Source: Fibrella arboris
GTDB taxonomy: Bacteria > Bacteroidota > Bacteroidia > Cytophagales > Spirosomataceae
Length of the DNA stretch: 64,000 nt
Assembly: GCF_041321095.1 (NCBI RefSeq)
Contig: NZ_JBGGWE010000006.1
Location: 248,001 to 312,000, forward strand
Direction: 5' to 3'
Part shown: piece after piece, positions 25,277 to 34,156 of the stretch
How positions within the stretch are numbered: the first letter of the stretch is position 1
Layout: each line of letters begins with the position of its first letter
Notes under the pieces: generated by a model
What the model was told of the DNA's origin: nothing
What the model saw: the letters and a program-made list of their open reading frames with translations, nothing else
Database searches by the model: none
Made by a program: the position numbers and the translations under genes

Positions 25277-27043
25277 ATGCGTTGTCTATTCGTTCTGTTT
25301 TTTATCCTGCTATCGCCCTTCGTTCGGGCCCAAAGCCCCTACATTCCGCTCAACCAGGACCAGTATCACCTCATTGATCGCTATGAGATTCGACAGGGTC
25401 GGTGGGCCGATAAGTTTCACAGTACAGTGAAGCCCTATAACCGGCAGGCGGTGATGCAATTGATCGACACGCTCCAAAACGATCCCGACGGCGTGAGCCT
25501 CTCGGCAACGGATAAGTTTAACATCAACTACCTCCGCGATGATAGTTGGGAGTGGGCTACCCCCCAGCCTGTACGGGCCATGTTTCCGCCGGTGTCCGTA
25601 GCCTTTGGGCAGTCGGTCGATTCATCGTCTACCCAACCCGTCATTCTGCGTTATGAAGAACCTGGCAACAGCGACAAAATGCTGCTGCGCTATTTCTATC
25701 GGAAAAAGTCTGATTTCTACAGCATCAAAAACGACGAATTTGACCTGCATATCAGCCCGGTTCTCCAGGTAGGCTACGGCCGCGATCAGGTACTGAGTAC
25801 GCCCCTGACAACCAACACGCGGGGGGTGGAAGTGCGGGGAAGTATTGGTCGTCGACTGGGTTTTTACACCTTCGTTACCGACAACCAGATCTACTACCCC
25901 AAATACATTCAGGATTATGGGCTGTTGTATTCGCTGCCTACGGGTGGCGGCTTTGCCCCCGGGCAGGGCGTAGTGAAGCTTTTCAACAATGCTGCCGACT
26001 TCATTGAAGCCCGGGGCTACATTACCTTCAATGCCCTGAAGATCATTAATTTACAGTTTGGCCACGACCGTAATTTCTTCGGCAATGGTATTCGATCGCT
26101 CCTGCTATCCGACAACGCCGCCTCGACACTTTTCCTGAAGTTTCAAACCCGGTTTGGCAAACGGTTCCTATACACCAACCTGTTCACTGAATTACAGAAT
26201 GGACAGGTTGTGTTGGATGGCACTAACTTTTTCCCGCAGAAGTTCACGGCCATGCACCACCTCAGCATCAACCTCAGCAAACGGGTAAACATTGGCCTTT
26301 TTGAATCAGAGATATATAGCCGTGATAAGTTCGATATCAATTACTTGAACCCGGTGATCTTCTACAGGTACGTTGAGTCGGCACGCGGCAGCGGCGATAA
26401 TGCTTTTGTGGGGATGGACGTGAAAGTGAATGCAGCCCAGCATTTTCTGTTCTACGGTCAGCTTATGCTCGACGAATTTCTGATCAAAGAGCTACGCGCC
26501 GCTAACGGGTCATGGACCAATAAATTTGCGGCGCAGCTGGGTGTCAAATACATCGACGTGCTGGGCGTTCCCAATCTCGATCTTCAGGGCGAGTTCAACG
26601 TAGCCCGCCCCTATACCTACGCCCACAAATCGGCACAAACCAATTATACCCATTACAATCAGCCGCTGGCTCATCCGCTGGGGGCCAATTTCATGGAAGG
26701 GATCGGCGTGGTTCGGTATCAGTTCAAACGGCTGACGGTAAACGGCACATTTAGCGTCATGATGAAAGGGACCGATTCACCCGGCCGAAATTATGGCGGC
26801 AATCCGACAAAGAATTACGAAGACCGCCTTCGCGACTATGGCAACTTCGTCGGCCAGGGGCGGCAGACAATCATTACCTATGCCGACATGCGCCTGACCT
26901 ACATGTTGAAGCATAATTTTTTCCTGGAAGCCCGTTACCTCAACCGCAGGCAGGATAGCCAGTATATTCCTGACATTTATAATACCACCGTCGCTAACTT
27001 CGCCATCCGCTGGAACGCGCCTTACCGGAGCTGGCTCTTTTGA
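25277..27043 (+). CDS. Wzi/capsule-assembly-like outer-membrane beta-barrel protein
   Basis: 588 aa from ATG 25277, which begins a clear signal peptide (CLFVLFFILLSPFVRAQ). The body is rich in alternating aromatic/polar strands, for example FYTFVTDNQIYYPKYIQ, INLQFGHDRNFFGNG and VIFYRYVESARGSGDNAF, and ends with ANFAIRWNAPYRSWLF. The GHDRNFFGNG segment and overall layout resemble the capsule assembly Wzi family, outer-membrane lectin barrels; this is my best reading, not certain. gmhA follows 43 bases later on the same strand, which fits a surface-glycan context. Confidence 0.65.
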   Translation: MRCLFVLFFILLSPFVRAQSPYIPLNQDQYHLIDRYEIRQGRWADKFHSTVKPYNRQAVMQLIDTLQNDPDGVSLSATDKFNINYLRDDSWEWATPQPVRAMFPPVSVAFGQSVDSSSTQPVILRYEEPGNSDKMLLRYFYRKKSDFYSIKNDEFDLHISPVLQVGYGRDQVLSTPLTTNTRGVEVRGSIGRRLGFYTFVTDNQIYYPKYIQDYGLLYSLPTGGGFAPGQGVVKLFNNAADFIEARGYITFNALKIINLQFGHDRNFFGNGIRSLLLSDNAASTLFLKFQTRFGKRFLYTNLFTELQNGQVVLDGTNFFPQKFTAMHHLSINLSKRVNIGLFESEIYSRDKFDINYLNPVIFYRYVESARGSGDNAFVGMDVKVNAAQHFLFYGQLMLDEFLIKELRAANGSWTNKFAAQLGVKYIDVLGVPNLDLQGEFNVARPYTYAHKSAQTNYTHYNQPLAHPLGANFMEGIGVVRYQFKRLTVNGTFSVMMKGTDSPGRNYGGNPTKNYEDRLRDYGNFVGQGRQTIITYADMRLTYMLKHNFFLEARYLNRRQDSQYIPDIYNTTVANFAIRWNAPYRSWLF

Positions 27044-27086
27044 AGAGTTCAATGGTCTTGCACCAGGAAGCTCTTTACCTTACCTT

Positions 27087-27665
27087 ATGAACAATCTCAT
27101 AATCAACGAACTAACCGAATCAAGGTCTGTTTTAGACAAGTTCATGGCCGATTCGGCTACCATACAGGCTATTGCTGATGCGGCTCAGCTTATGGCTGAT
27201 GCGCTGAAAAACGGCCGTAAAATTATCTCCTGCGGTAACGGTGGCTCTCACTGCGACGCCATGCACTTCGCCGAAGAGCTATCGGGCCGGTATCGCGGCG
27301 ACCGACGCTCATTGGCTGCCATTGCCATTTCTGACACCAGCCATATGTCGTGTGTTGGTAACGACTACGGCTACGATTTTATCTTTTCTCGTTTTGTAGA
27401 AGGCCTCGGTATCGACGGCGACGTGCTGCTGGGCCTTAGCACCAGTGGTAACTCAGCTAACATTATTCAGGCAGTAGCGGCGGCCCGGCAAAGAGGCATG
27501 AAAGTAGTATTACTGACCGGAAAAGACGGCGGTAAACTAGCCGGCCAGGCCGACGTAGAGGTTCGGGTACCTCATTTTGGTTTTGCCGACCGTATTCAGG
27601 AGGTTCACATCAAGGTGATCCACCTGTTTATTCTGCTCATTGAAAAGCAGTTAGGCCTGGCATAA
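27087..27665 (+). CDS. gmhA: Phosphoheptose isomerase
   Basis: 192 aa, the same length as E. coli GmhA. The SIS-domain core is clear: IISCGNGGSHCDAMHFAEEL (residues 46-65), SGRYRGDRRSLAAIAISD, LLGLSTSGNSANIIQA and the C-terminal DRIQEVHIKVIHLFI with the catalytic-side Glu and His. It isomerises sedoheptulose 7-phosphate to D-glycero-D-manno-heptose 7-phosphate for LPS core or glycan heptose. DiaA is a related possibility, but the Glu/His pattern and length favour GmhA. It is convergent with the phosphotransferase gene, one base apart. Confidence 0.9.
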   Translation: MNNLIINELTESRSVLDKFMADSATIQAIADAAQLMADALKNGRKIISCGNGGSHCDAMHFAEELSGRYRGDRRSLAAIAISDTSHMSCVGNDYGYDFIFSRFVEGLGIDGDVLLGLSTSGNSANIIQAVAAARQRGMKVVLLTGKDGGKLAGQADVEVRVPHFGFADRIQEVHIKVIHLFILLIEKQLGLA

Positions 27666-27666
27666 T

Positions 27667-28716
27667 TTACAACCGCCCCGTTTCTACCGCTTTCACCCCA
27701 ACGGCCGACAGGGCCTTTACACCAGCGAGCAGCCCCGCAAAGCGTTCGTCTTTGGTCAAGCCCTGTTTATAGCGTCCGTAGATCTGTTGCATGACCACGG
27801 CGTTTTTAAACAGCCCGAACACGTAATAATAGAGGATGTTCGACAGGTTTCGCCCAGCTTGTTGAGCGTAATGGTCGGCAAATTCGTGGCGGGTCAGGTT
27901 GCCGGGCAACCAGGTCAGGTTAAACGATTTACGAAACGGATCGTCACCCGCCTCGGCCCAGTACGAGAGGGACGTACCCACGTCCATCAGCGGATCGCCA
28001 ACGGTACACATTTCCCAGTCGAGCACCGCCCTGATTTGGGTCAGGTCATCGCTCAGCACCACGTTATCATATTTGAAATCGTTGTGCAGCAACGTCACGT
28101 CGGGGGTTTGTGTGGGCATATAGTCAGTCAGGTAGCGGGCCAGCCCGGTCATGGCGGGTACGTCGTCGGTTTGGGCGGCGAGGTAACGTTTGTGCCAGCC
28201 TTCTACCTGCCGCTGCACGTACCCGTCTGGTTTTCCCAGTTGGATCAGGTTCGGTTCAACGGGCAGTGCATGAAGCTCCACTAAGGTATCGACCAGCGCC
28301 GTAGACAGGCGCGTCAGGGTGTCGGCCGATAAACCAAGCTTTGGCGCCGATTGCGCCCGCAGAATTACGCCCGGCACGCGCTCCATGACGTAGAACGGAC
28401 AGTCCAGCACGGTCTCATCATCGCCATAGGCTACCGGAGTTGGGATTTTAGTATAGCCGGCGTCGCGCAGTAAGGACAGCACCCGAAACTCGCGCCCCAT
28501 ATCGTGCCCGCCCTTGATTGCCTTCGCCCCTACCGGCGGCCGCCGAAGCACATACTCGCGTTTGCCGATCGTGATCAGGTACGTCAGGTTGGAATACCCG
28601 CCCGGAAACTGACTTACGCCCGTGATCGGCCCAAGCCCCAGGTACGTCTCCAGCACCGATACGTTCAGTTCTTCTCCCGCCCGCACGGGCTGTACACTAT
28701 CTTGTCTACCCTCCAT
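27667..28716 (-). CDS. Phosphotransferase family protein (ACAD10/APH-like)
   Basis: 349 aa. An aminoglycoside-phosphotransferase fold is indicated by FPGGYSNLTYLITIGKREYV (nucleotide loop and Lys strand), the catalytic loop TLLHNDFKYDNVVLS and the metal motif RAVLDWEMCTVGDPLMDVG. Such proteins, paired with an acyl-CoA dehydrogenase, correspond to the two halves of ACAD10/ACAD11, which phosphorylate 4-hydroxy fatty acyl-CoAs before dehydrogenase-assisted elimination. The acyl-CoA dehydrogenase is indeed next upstream on the same strand, but a 270-base gap with a long inverted repeat lies between. Confidence 0.85.
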   Translation of the reverse strand: MEGRQDSVQPVRAGEELNVSVLETYLGLGPITGVSQFPGGYSNLTYLITIGKREYVLRRPPVGAKAIKGGHDMGREFRVLSLLRDAGYTKIPTPVAYGDDETVLDCPFYVMERVPGVILRAQSAPKLGLSADTLTRLSTALVDTLVELHALPVEPNLIQLGKPDGYVQRQVEGWHKRYLAAQTDDVPAMTGLARYLTDYMPTQTPDVTLLHNDFKYDNVVLSDDLTQIRAVLDWEMCTVGDPLMDVGTSLSYWAEAGDDPFRKSFNLTWLPGNLTRHEFADHYAQQAGRNLSNILYYYVFGLFKNAVVMQQIYGRYKQGLTKDERFAGLLAGVKALSAVGVKAVETGRL

Positions 28717-28748
28717 GATCGCTCTTGCTCTCCCTTATCGTTGATGTG

Positions 28749-28932
28749 TAGGGGCAGGCCACAGTGCCTGCCCGCTCTCGGGCGCGACAGCGACCGCCAT
28801 ATATTTTCTAAGCAAACGGAGTACGTACAACGCTTTACCGTTCAGTGTAGCTTCTGTAGGTTGATTTTATTTTGGCGCTACAGGCGGTCGCTGTCGCGGC
28901 CGAGAGTAGGCAGGCACTGTGGCCTGCTCCTA
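28749..28932. repeat. Long inverted repeat between acyl-CoA dehydrogenase and phosphotransferase
   Basis: Arms at 28749-28798 and 28883-28932, 50 bases each, pair with four mismatches around an 84-base loop. Each arm carries its own palindrome (GCAGGCCACAGTGCCTGCC) and the block CGCGACAGCGACCGCC. No open frame is inside. The size suggests a MITE-like insertion; as RNA it would form a long stem within the presumed two-gene transcript. Confidence 0.88.
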
Positions 28933-28986
28933 CGAATCGACCTACTGTAGCATAGCCAGCATTTGTGAGGTTGACAAAAATGCAAG

Positions 28987-30216
28987 TCAACCAACTACTG
29001 GTTTGGCCTTTCGGGTGTCGAGGCCGTAGCCTTTCAGGATACTGCGGGCGAGGGCGGTTTTGTGCACTTCGTCGGCACCGTCGTAAATGCGGGCACCGCG
29101 TTCGTGGCGATAATACCAGGCCAGGAGCACATCGTCGGTAATGCCTGCTGCTCCGAAGGTTTGGATAGCCCGGTCAACGACGCGTAGCATCATGTTGGCC
29201 ACGTAAAATTTGATCGTCGATATCTCGTTGCGGACAGCGGCAGCTCCCTGTTCGTCGATGTTGCGGGCCGTTCGCAATACCATCAGGCGCGAGGCGTCGA
29301 TTTCGGCGCGGCTTTCGGCAATGAATCCCTGAATAAACTGCTTTTCGCCCAGCATCACACCCGGCTCCATTTCGCGGGTGGCGGCCCGGCGACACATCAG
29401 ATCGAACGACCGTTCGGCGATGCCGATCCAGCGCATGCAGTGGTGAATACGGCCCGGTCCCAGGCGTTCCTGCGCCAGCGTAAAGCCCATGCCCTCGCCT
29501 CCGATCAGGTTGGCGGCGGGCACCCGGCAGTTGGTGTACCGCACCTCGGCATGGCTGCCCCAATGGTCAGACCCATCGCCCATGATGCTGATATTACGCA
29601 CCAGCTCAAAACCAGGGTTATCGGTCGGCACCAGAATCATACTGGCCCGGCGATGTGGGGCAGCATCTGGATTTGTTACGGCCATCACGATGGCGAAGGC
29701 CGACCCATCGGCCGACGAGGTAAACCATTTATGCCCATTGATCACCCATTCAGCGCCTTGGCGCTCGGCCAACGTACCCAGCTGCGTGGGGTTCGACCCG
29801 GCAAATTCGGGTTCGGTCATGGAGAAGCACGAACGAATTTCCCCTTCTCTCAACGGTTCCAGGTACGTCTGCTTCAGATGCTCGGGCGCGTATTTGTGCA
29901 TCAATTCCATATTGCCAATGTCGGGCGCCTGGCAATTGAAGGTATAATGGCCAAACGGACTGTAGGCCAGCACCTCACTTACCTGACCGAACTCGCAGAG
30001 TGTCAGCCCCAGCCCGCCTTCGTCTACACTATGCTGTAAGCCCCACAGTCCCGCCCGTTTCACCAGTTCACGTTTCTGATCAAGGATGTTGGCCACTTTC
30101 GAGAAGTTACCCGTCAGGTGTTCAGCTGTTTCGAGCGGAATGATTTCCTGCTCTATGAATTCGCGGATGCGGGGGATCAGTTCGCGGGTATGGTCGGTGG
30201 CAAAGATGGGCTCCAT
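28987..30216 (-). CDS. Acyl-CoA dehydrogenase (ACAD10/11 type)
   Basis: 409 aa. FAD/acyl-CoA dehydrogenase features: CFSMTEPEFAGSNPTQLGT (flavin-binding loop), WVINGHKWFTSSADGS, NCRVPAANLIGGEGMGF, LGPGRIHHCMRWIG, and the C-terminal FGAAGITDDVLLAWYYRHER with RIYDGADEVHKTALAR. The ARIYDG ending corresponds to the family's catalytic-loop region. Paired with the phosphotransferase downstream, the likely role is catabolism of 4-hydroxylated or unusual fatty acids. Cytosolic. A small membrane-protein gene lies 69 bases upstream on the same strand. Confidence 0.92.
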   Translation of the reverse strand: MEPIFATDHTRELIPRIREFIEQEIIPLETAEHLTGNFSKVANILDQKRELVKRAGLWGLQHSVDEGGLGLTLCEFGQVSEVLAYSPFGHYTFNCQAPDIGNMELMHKYAPEHLKQTYLEPLREGEIRSCFSMTEPEFAGSNPTQLGTLAERQGAEWVINGHKWFTSSADGSAFAIVMAVTNPDAAPHRRASMILVPTDNPGFELVRNISIMGDGSDHWGSHAEVRYTNCRVPAANLIGGEGMGFTLAQERLGPGRIHHCMRWIGIAERSFDLMCRRAATREMEPGVMLGEKQFIQGFIAESRAEIDASRLMVLRTARNIDEQGAAAVRNEISTIKFYVANMMLRVVDRAIQTFGAAGITDDVLLAWYYRHERGARIYDGADEVHKTALARSILKGYGLDTRKAKPVVG

Positions 30217-30285
30217 GCAGTTTGTTGTCAGAATTGTACAATCAAAGCTACAGAAAAGATGCCAGTTGATGGGGCTGCTTTGCTG

Positions 30286-30465
30286 TTACCTGTACCGCTT
30301 ATTGACCTCTCTGCCAAGTGCCGCACTGATCACCAGTAGCCCGCCAGTCAGAGCGATGAGGCCGCTTTGAAACAAACTATTGTGCGTTATGTAAGCCCAG
30401 ACCAGCATGGACAGGCAATTCAGAAAAGCAATAACGACCACTATGAATGATAGTAGATAAAGCAT
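30286..30465 (-). CDS. Small two-helix membrane protein
   Basis: 59 aa from ATG 30465 to TAA 30286: MLYLLSFIVVVIAFLNCLSM opens the first helix, a short polar turn (AYITHNS) follows, then a second helix (SGLIALTGGLLVISAAL) and a basic tail GREVNKRYR. The two-helix layout with a positive-inside tail and the clean start/stop argue for a real gene. I recognise no family. It precedes the acyl-CoA dehydrogenase on the same strand. Confidence 0.6.
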   Translation of the reverse strand: MLYLLSFIVVVIAFLNCLSMLVWAYITHNSLFQSGLIALTGGLLVISAALGREVNKRYR

Positions 30466-30565
30466 ATCAATACGTGCAGATGTTGAGCGGGATCAATTTA
30501 TGCAGAAAGTCCAGTAAGCTGTTTGCTTTCCGTAACAGTTCACCTTTAAATCTATTTTACACAGC

Positions 30566-30599
30566 AAAGCCCCTCCGCGATTTCTCGTTGAGGGGCTTT
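30566..30599 (-). terminator. Terminator of the RND efflux operon
   Basis: AAAGCCCCTC (30566-30575) and GAGGGGCTTT (30590-30599) form a 10-bp stem with a 14-base loop, 24 bases beyond the pump gene stop on the minus strand, ending in three T on that strand. Confidence 0.8.
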
Positions 30600-30622
30600 A
30601 CTGTTGATCCAGGTACGTTCTG

Positions 30623-33600
30623 CTACACTTCGGCCGGTTCTTCCTGATGGGCTGGTTGAACAACCGCGTCACCTTTGCGGAACCACTTGTCGCGAACGCG
30701 CTCGTTGATCCAGTAGAGGCAGGGCACGATCACCAGCGTTAGCACGGTTGAGAAGGTCAGGCCGTAAATGATGGTCCAGGCCAGAATATTCCAGAACACC
30801 GACGAGTCGCCACCGATAACGATATGCGGATCGAAGTCGCGGAAAAGACTCACGAAATCGACCGTCAGGCCAAAAGCCAGTGGCACCAGCCCAAGTACCG
30901 CCGCTGCCGCTGTCAGCAATACGGGCGTCAGACGCGTCCCCCCCGCTTCAATGATCGCCTCGCGCGTTGGCACACCCCGCCCGCGTAACTCTTCAATGAA
31001 TTCGATGAGCAGAATACCGTTTTTCACCACAATACCCGCCAGGGCAATGATACCCACCCCCGACATGATGACCGAGAATTGTTTACCCGTAACCATGAAG
31101 CCAAGGAACACCCCGATCAATGACAGCAGAATGGTGGTAAAGATGATAAATGGTTTGATGACCGAGTTGAACTGCGTGGCCAGAATCAGGTAGATCATCA
31201 GGATGGCGATACCAAAGGCTGATACCAGGAAGTTCATCGACTCTTTCTGATCTTCCTGTTCGCCACCCATTTTAATGGTGTAGCCGTTGGGTACGTCCAG
31301 GTCATTCACGATCTGCTGAATCTGCCCCACAATCTGGTTGGCGTTATAGCCCGTTACCACATCAGAACTGAGCGTAACGAGGCGGCTCTGATTTTTCCGG
31401 TTGATCTGGCTGAACGTAGTCGAATACTGAATATCAACCACCGACGACAACGGCACCTGCCGCAGCGCCCCACCCGAGTTCATATCCCGATACACGATGT
31501 TCTGACTCAGCAGCCGCTCAATCTGGCTGCGGTTGTCTTTCTGCAACCGAACCATGATTGGGTACTCATCTTTCGCGTCCCGGAATTTCGACACCTCCGT
31601 TCCGAACAGGGCCGTCCGAACGCTGAACGCTACCTGCTGCGACGAGATCCCCTCCCGTTCAGCTTTGTCGCGGTTTATGTTCAGCACGATTTCGGGCTTG
31701 TTGGTCACCAGATCAGACTTCAACTGCTCGATTCCCTCGATACCCGCCTGCTGAATCCGGTTACGTACCTGTTTCTCCAGTTTCTGAAGCTCAACAAAGT
31801 CATCGCCGGCAATTTCGATCGCAATGGGTTTACCCGTTGGTGGCCCGTTGCTTTCGCGCTGTACCGAAATGTTGGTACCCGGAATTCCCTGCATGGCAAG
31901 CCGTACTTTATTCAGCAGCGTATCCGTCGAGATGCCTTCGCGTTCTTCGTTGCCTTTAAACGCAACCGTCACTTTCGATTTCTGCGGCGTGGCGTTCCGA
32001 TCCGGGTTTTGCGGATCACCGGCATTCTTACCAACGTTCGAGATCACCGAGTTGACGGTGCCCGTTGCTTTGTTATCGCCCAGCACTTTGTACACGCGCT
32101 TCTCAATCACCTTCGTTACCGAATCAGTTATGCGGGCGTCGGTGCCCTGCGGCATCTCGTTATAGACGTAGATGTAATCGGGTTCACCACTTGGGAAGAA
32201 GATCACTTTCGGCGGGAAAACACCCAGCAGCATGAACGTCACCACCAGTAAGGCAAATGCGGCGGCTACGGTGTACACTGGCCGGTAGCCCGTCAGCAGG
32301 AACGAGATCAGCTTGCGATACCCGCTCTTCAGCCGGGGGAGTAAGCTTTCCTGGAAAGGCAGGATCAGTTTTGGCGTCAGCACATAGTGGTTGAACACGT
32401 ACAGCAGCAGGCCCACCACAAACAGGTTACCCACACCCCGATCAACGGCGTAGCCGATGATCGCCAGTCCGCCGATGATCATCAGCGGGCGTTTGATGGT
32501 ATCAAAACCCTGGTTGTCTTCGTGGTGATCGTCATCATGCCGGTTCATGAACGACACGGCGAATACCGGGTTGATCACGTAGGCCACAAACAGCGAGGCA
32601 AACAGGGTCAGGATGAGCGTCAGGGGCAGGAATTTCATGAACTCGCCCACAATACCCGGCCAGAACAACAGCGGGAAGAACGGCGCAATGGTCGTTAACG
32701 TACCGGAGAACACGGGCACGAATACCTCGCCCGCTGCCGCTTTCACGGCCTGCTGAATGGTCCAGTTCCGGTTCTCGTTGAACAGCCGGTGTGTATTTTC
32801 GATAACCACAATGGCGTCATCTACCACCAGCCCGAGGCCCAGCAAAAAGGCAAACAGCACGATCGTGTTCAGCGTAAAGGCCGTTCCAACAATTGGTCCC
32901 AAAATAGGCATCAACACGAAGGCCACCAGCGCCGAGAGTGGCACCGATAACCCAACGAAGATGGCATCCCGCACGCCCATAAAGAACATCAGCACGAGCA
33001 CCACGAAAATGAAGCCCAGCACCACGGTGTTTACCAGGTCGTTCACGTTCTCTTTCGTCTTCTCCGACTGGTCGGCCGTGATCCGAATATCGAGGCCCTG
33101 GGGGAAACGGTCTTCTTTGTACTGATCAATTGTTTGCTCGATTCGCTCCGACGCCGATAGCAGGTTGGCCCCCGCCCGTTTGATGACGTTGAGCGTCACA
33201 ACGGTTTTGTTGTCGAGCCGGGCAAAATCCTGCTGTTCTTCAAAGCTGTCCTGTACGTCGGCTACATCGCCCAGGCGAACAGTAGCGCCCGTGCCGGTCC
33301 GAATCTGAAGATTGCTGATCTGGGCAATGTCTGTAAACTCGCCCTTCACGCGCAACGTCCGGCGTACACCGTCAACGTCAAGATCACCACCCGATACGTT
33401 GATGTTCTCTCCCTGAATGGCCGTCTGAATATCATAATAGGTCAGGCCGGTCGACTGCATACGGGGCAGGTCTACGTTGATCTGGATCTCCCGTTTCAGG
33501 GCACCCACAATATCCACGCGGCTGATCTCAGGCATGGCCTCGATGGCATCCTGCATATCTTCGGCGTAGTCTTTCAACTGGTTCAGCGAAAAATTACCGG

Positions 33601-34057
33601 CCAGGTTGATGTTCATGATCGGAAACTCCGAGAAGTTTACGTCCTGCGCCGTTGGGCCGCTATCGAGCTTCTGTGGCAGATCGCGCCGGGCCTTGTCAAT
33701 GGCGTCACGCACCCGCTGCAAGGCTTCGGCTACGTCGGCGTCGGGGTTGAACTCAACCGTGATCAGCGAAAAATCCTGTAGTGAGTTCGATTTCACGCGT
33801 TTTACGCCCGTAACCGCTTTCAGTTGTTTCTCAATCGGCTTGTTGATCGTATTCTCGATGTCGGCGGGAGCCGTACCGAAATAAACGGTCTGAATAATAA
33901 CCGTCGGGATCTTGATATCCGGAAACTGCTCTTTCGGCAGGTTATTGTAGACGAACAACCCTCCGAACGTAATCAGGAAGGTGAAGATGTAAATCGCCGT
34001 CCGGTTCTCGACGCACCAGTTGGTGAAGCCGAGGGTTTTATAGTCTGTGAATTTCAT
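30623..34057 (-). CDS. RND efflux pump, inner-membrane permease
   Basis: 1144 aa, longer than the usual 1030-1050. N-terminal TM1 (AIYIFTFLITFGGLFVY), porter-domain segment ENTINKPIEKQLKAVTGVKRV, TM2-TM6 cluster with the proton-relay region LGLGLVVDDAIVVIENTHR (Asp-Asp in TM4) and the second TM cluster ending VLTLVIVPCLYWI. It is of the hydrophobe/amphiphile (AcrB-like) type. After TM6 there is a His/Asp-rich stretch (MNRHDDDHHEDNQG) and about 60 additional residues with two extra hydrophobic segments before the usual cytoplasmic helix. It works with the adaptor and outer-membrane factor encoded just upstream, forming a tripartite drug pump under the TetR gene at the head of the operon. Confidence 0.93.
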   Translation of the reverse strand: MKFTDYKTLGFTNWCVENRTAIYIFTFLITFGGLFVYNNLPKEQFPDIKIPTVIIQTVYFGTAPADIENTINKPIEKQLKAVTGVKRVKSNSLQDFSLITVEFNPDADVAEALQRVRDAIDKARRDLPQKLDSGPTAQDVNFSEFPIMNINLAGNFSLNQLKDYAEDMQDAIEAMPEISRVDIVGALKREIQINVDLPRMQSTGLTYYDIQTAIQGENINVSGGDLDVDGVRRTLRVKGEFTDIAQISNLQIRTGTGATVRLGDVADVQDSFEEQQDFARLDNKTVVTLNVIKRAGANLLSASERIEQTIDQYKEDRFPQGLDIRITADQSEKTKENVNDLVNTVVLGFIFVVLVLMFFMGVRDAIFVGLSVPLSALVAFVLMPILGPIVGTAFTLNTIVLFAFLLGLGLVVDDAIVVIENTHRLFNENRNWTIQQAVKAAAGEVFVPVFSGTLTTIAPFFPLLFWPGIVGEFMKFLPLTLILTLFASLFVAYVINPVFAVSFMNRHDDDHHEDNQGFDTIKRPLMIIGGLAIIGYAVDRGVGNLFVVGLLLYVFNHYVLTPKLILPFQESLLPRLKSGYRKLISFLLTGYRPVYTVAAAFALLVVTFMLLGVFPPKVIFFPSGEPDYIYVYNEMPQGTDARITDSVTKVIEKRVYKVLGDNKATGTVNSVISNVGKNAGDPQNPDRNATPQKSKVTVAFKGNEEREGISTDTLLNKVRLAMQGIPGTNISVQRESNGPPTGKPIAIEIAGDDFVELQKLEKQVRNRIQQAGIEGIEQLKSDLVTNKPEIVLNINRDKAEREGISSQQVAFSVRTALFGTEVSKFRDAKDEYPIMVRLQKDNRSQIERLLSQNIVYRDMNSGGALRQVPLSSVVDIQYSTTFSQINRKNQSRLVTLSSDVVTGYNANQIVGQIQQIVNDLDVPNGYTIKMGGEQEDQKESMNFLVSAFGIAILMIYLILATQFNSVIKPFIIFTTILLSLIGVFLGFMVTGKQFSVIMSGVGIIALAGIVVKNGILLIEFIEELRGRGVPTREAIIEAGGTRLTPVLLTAAAAVLGLVPLAFGLTVDFVSLFRDFDPHIVIGGDSSVFWNILAWTIIYGLTFSTVLTLVIVPCLYWINERVRDKWFRKGDAVVQPAHQEEPAEV

Positions 34058-34065
34058 AGAAAAGA

Positions 34066-34156
34066 GTTTTCAGCTTACTGTTTGCCGTTTACTGTTGCTT
34101 CGCTAATTCATAATGACGTACCTGAGCGAAGCAACAGTAAACGGCAAACGGTAAAC
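34066..34156. repeat. Intercistronic heptad inverted repeat (adaptor / permease gap)
   Basis: Left arm 34066-34104, right arm 34125-34156. The last 32 bases of the left arm match the complement of the right arm with two mismatches. The arm is a heptad array TTTACCG TTTGCCG TTTACTG capped by TTGCTTCGCT. The 20-base loop contains ACGTACCTG, the window's frequent motif. The element fills essentially the whole gap between adaptor stop and permease start. Confidence 0.9.
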
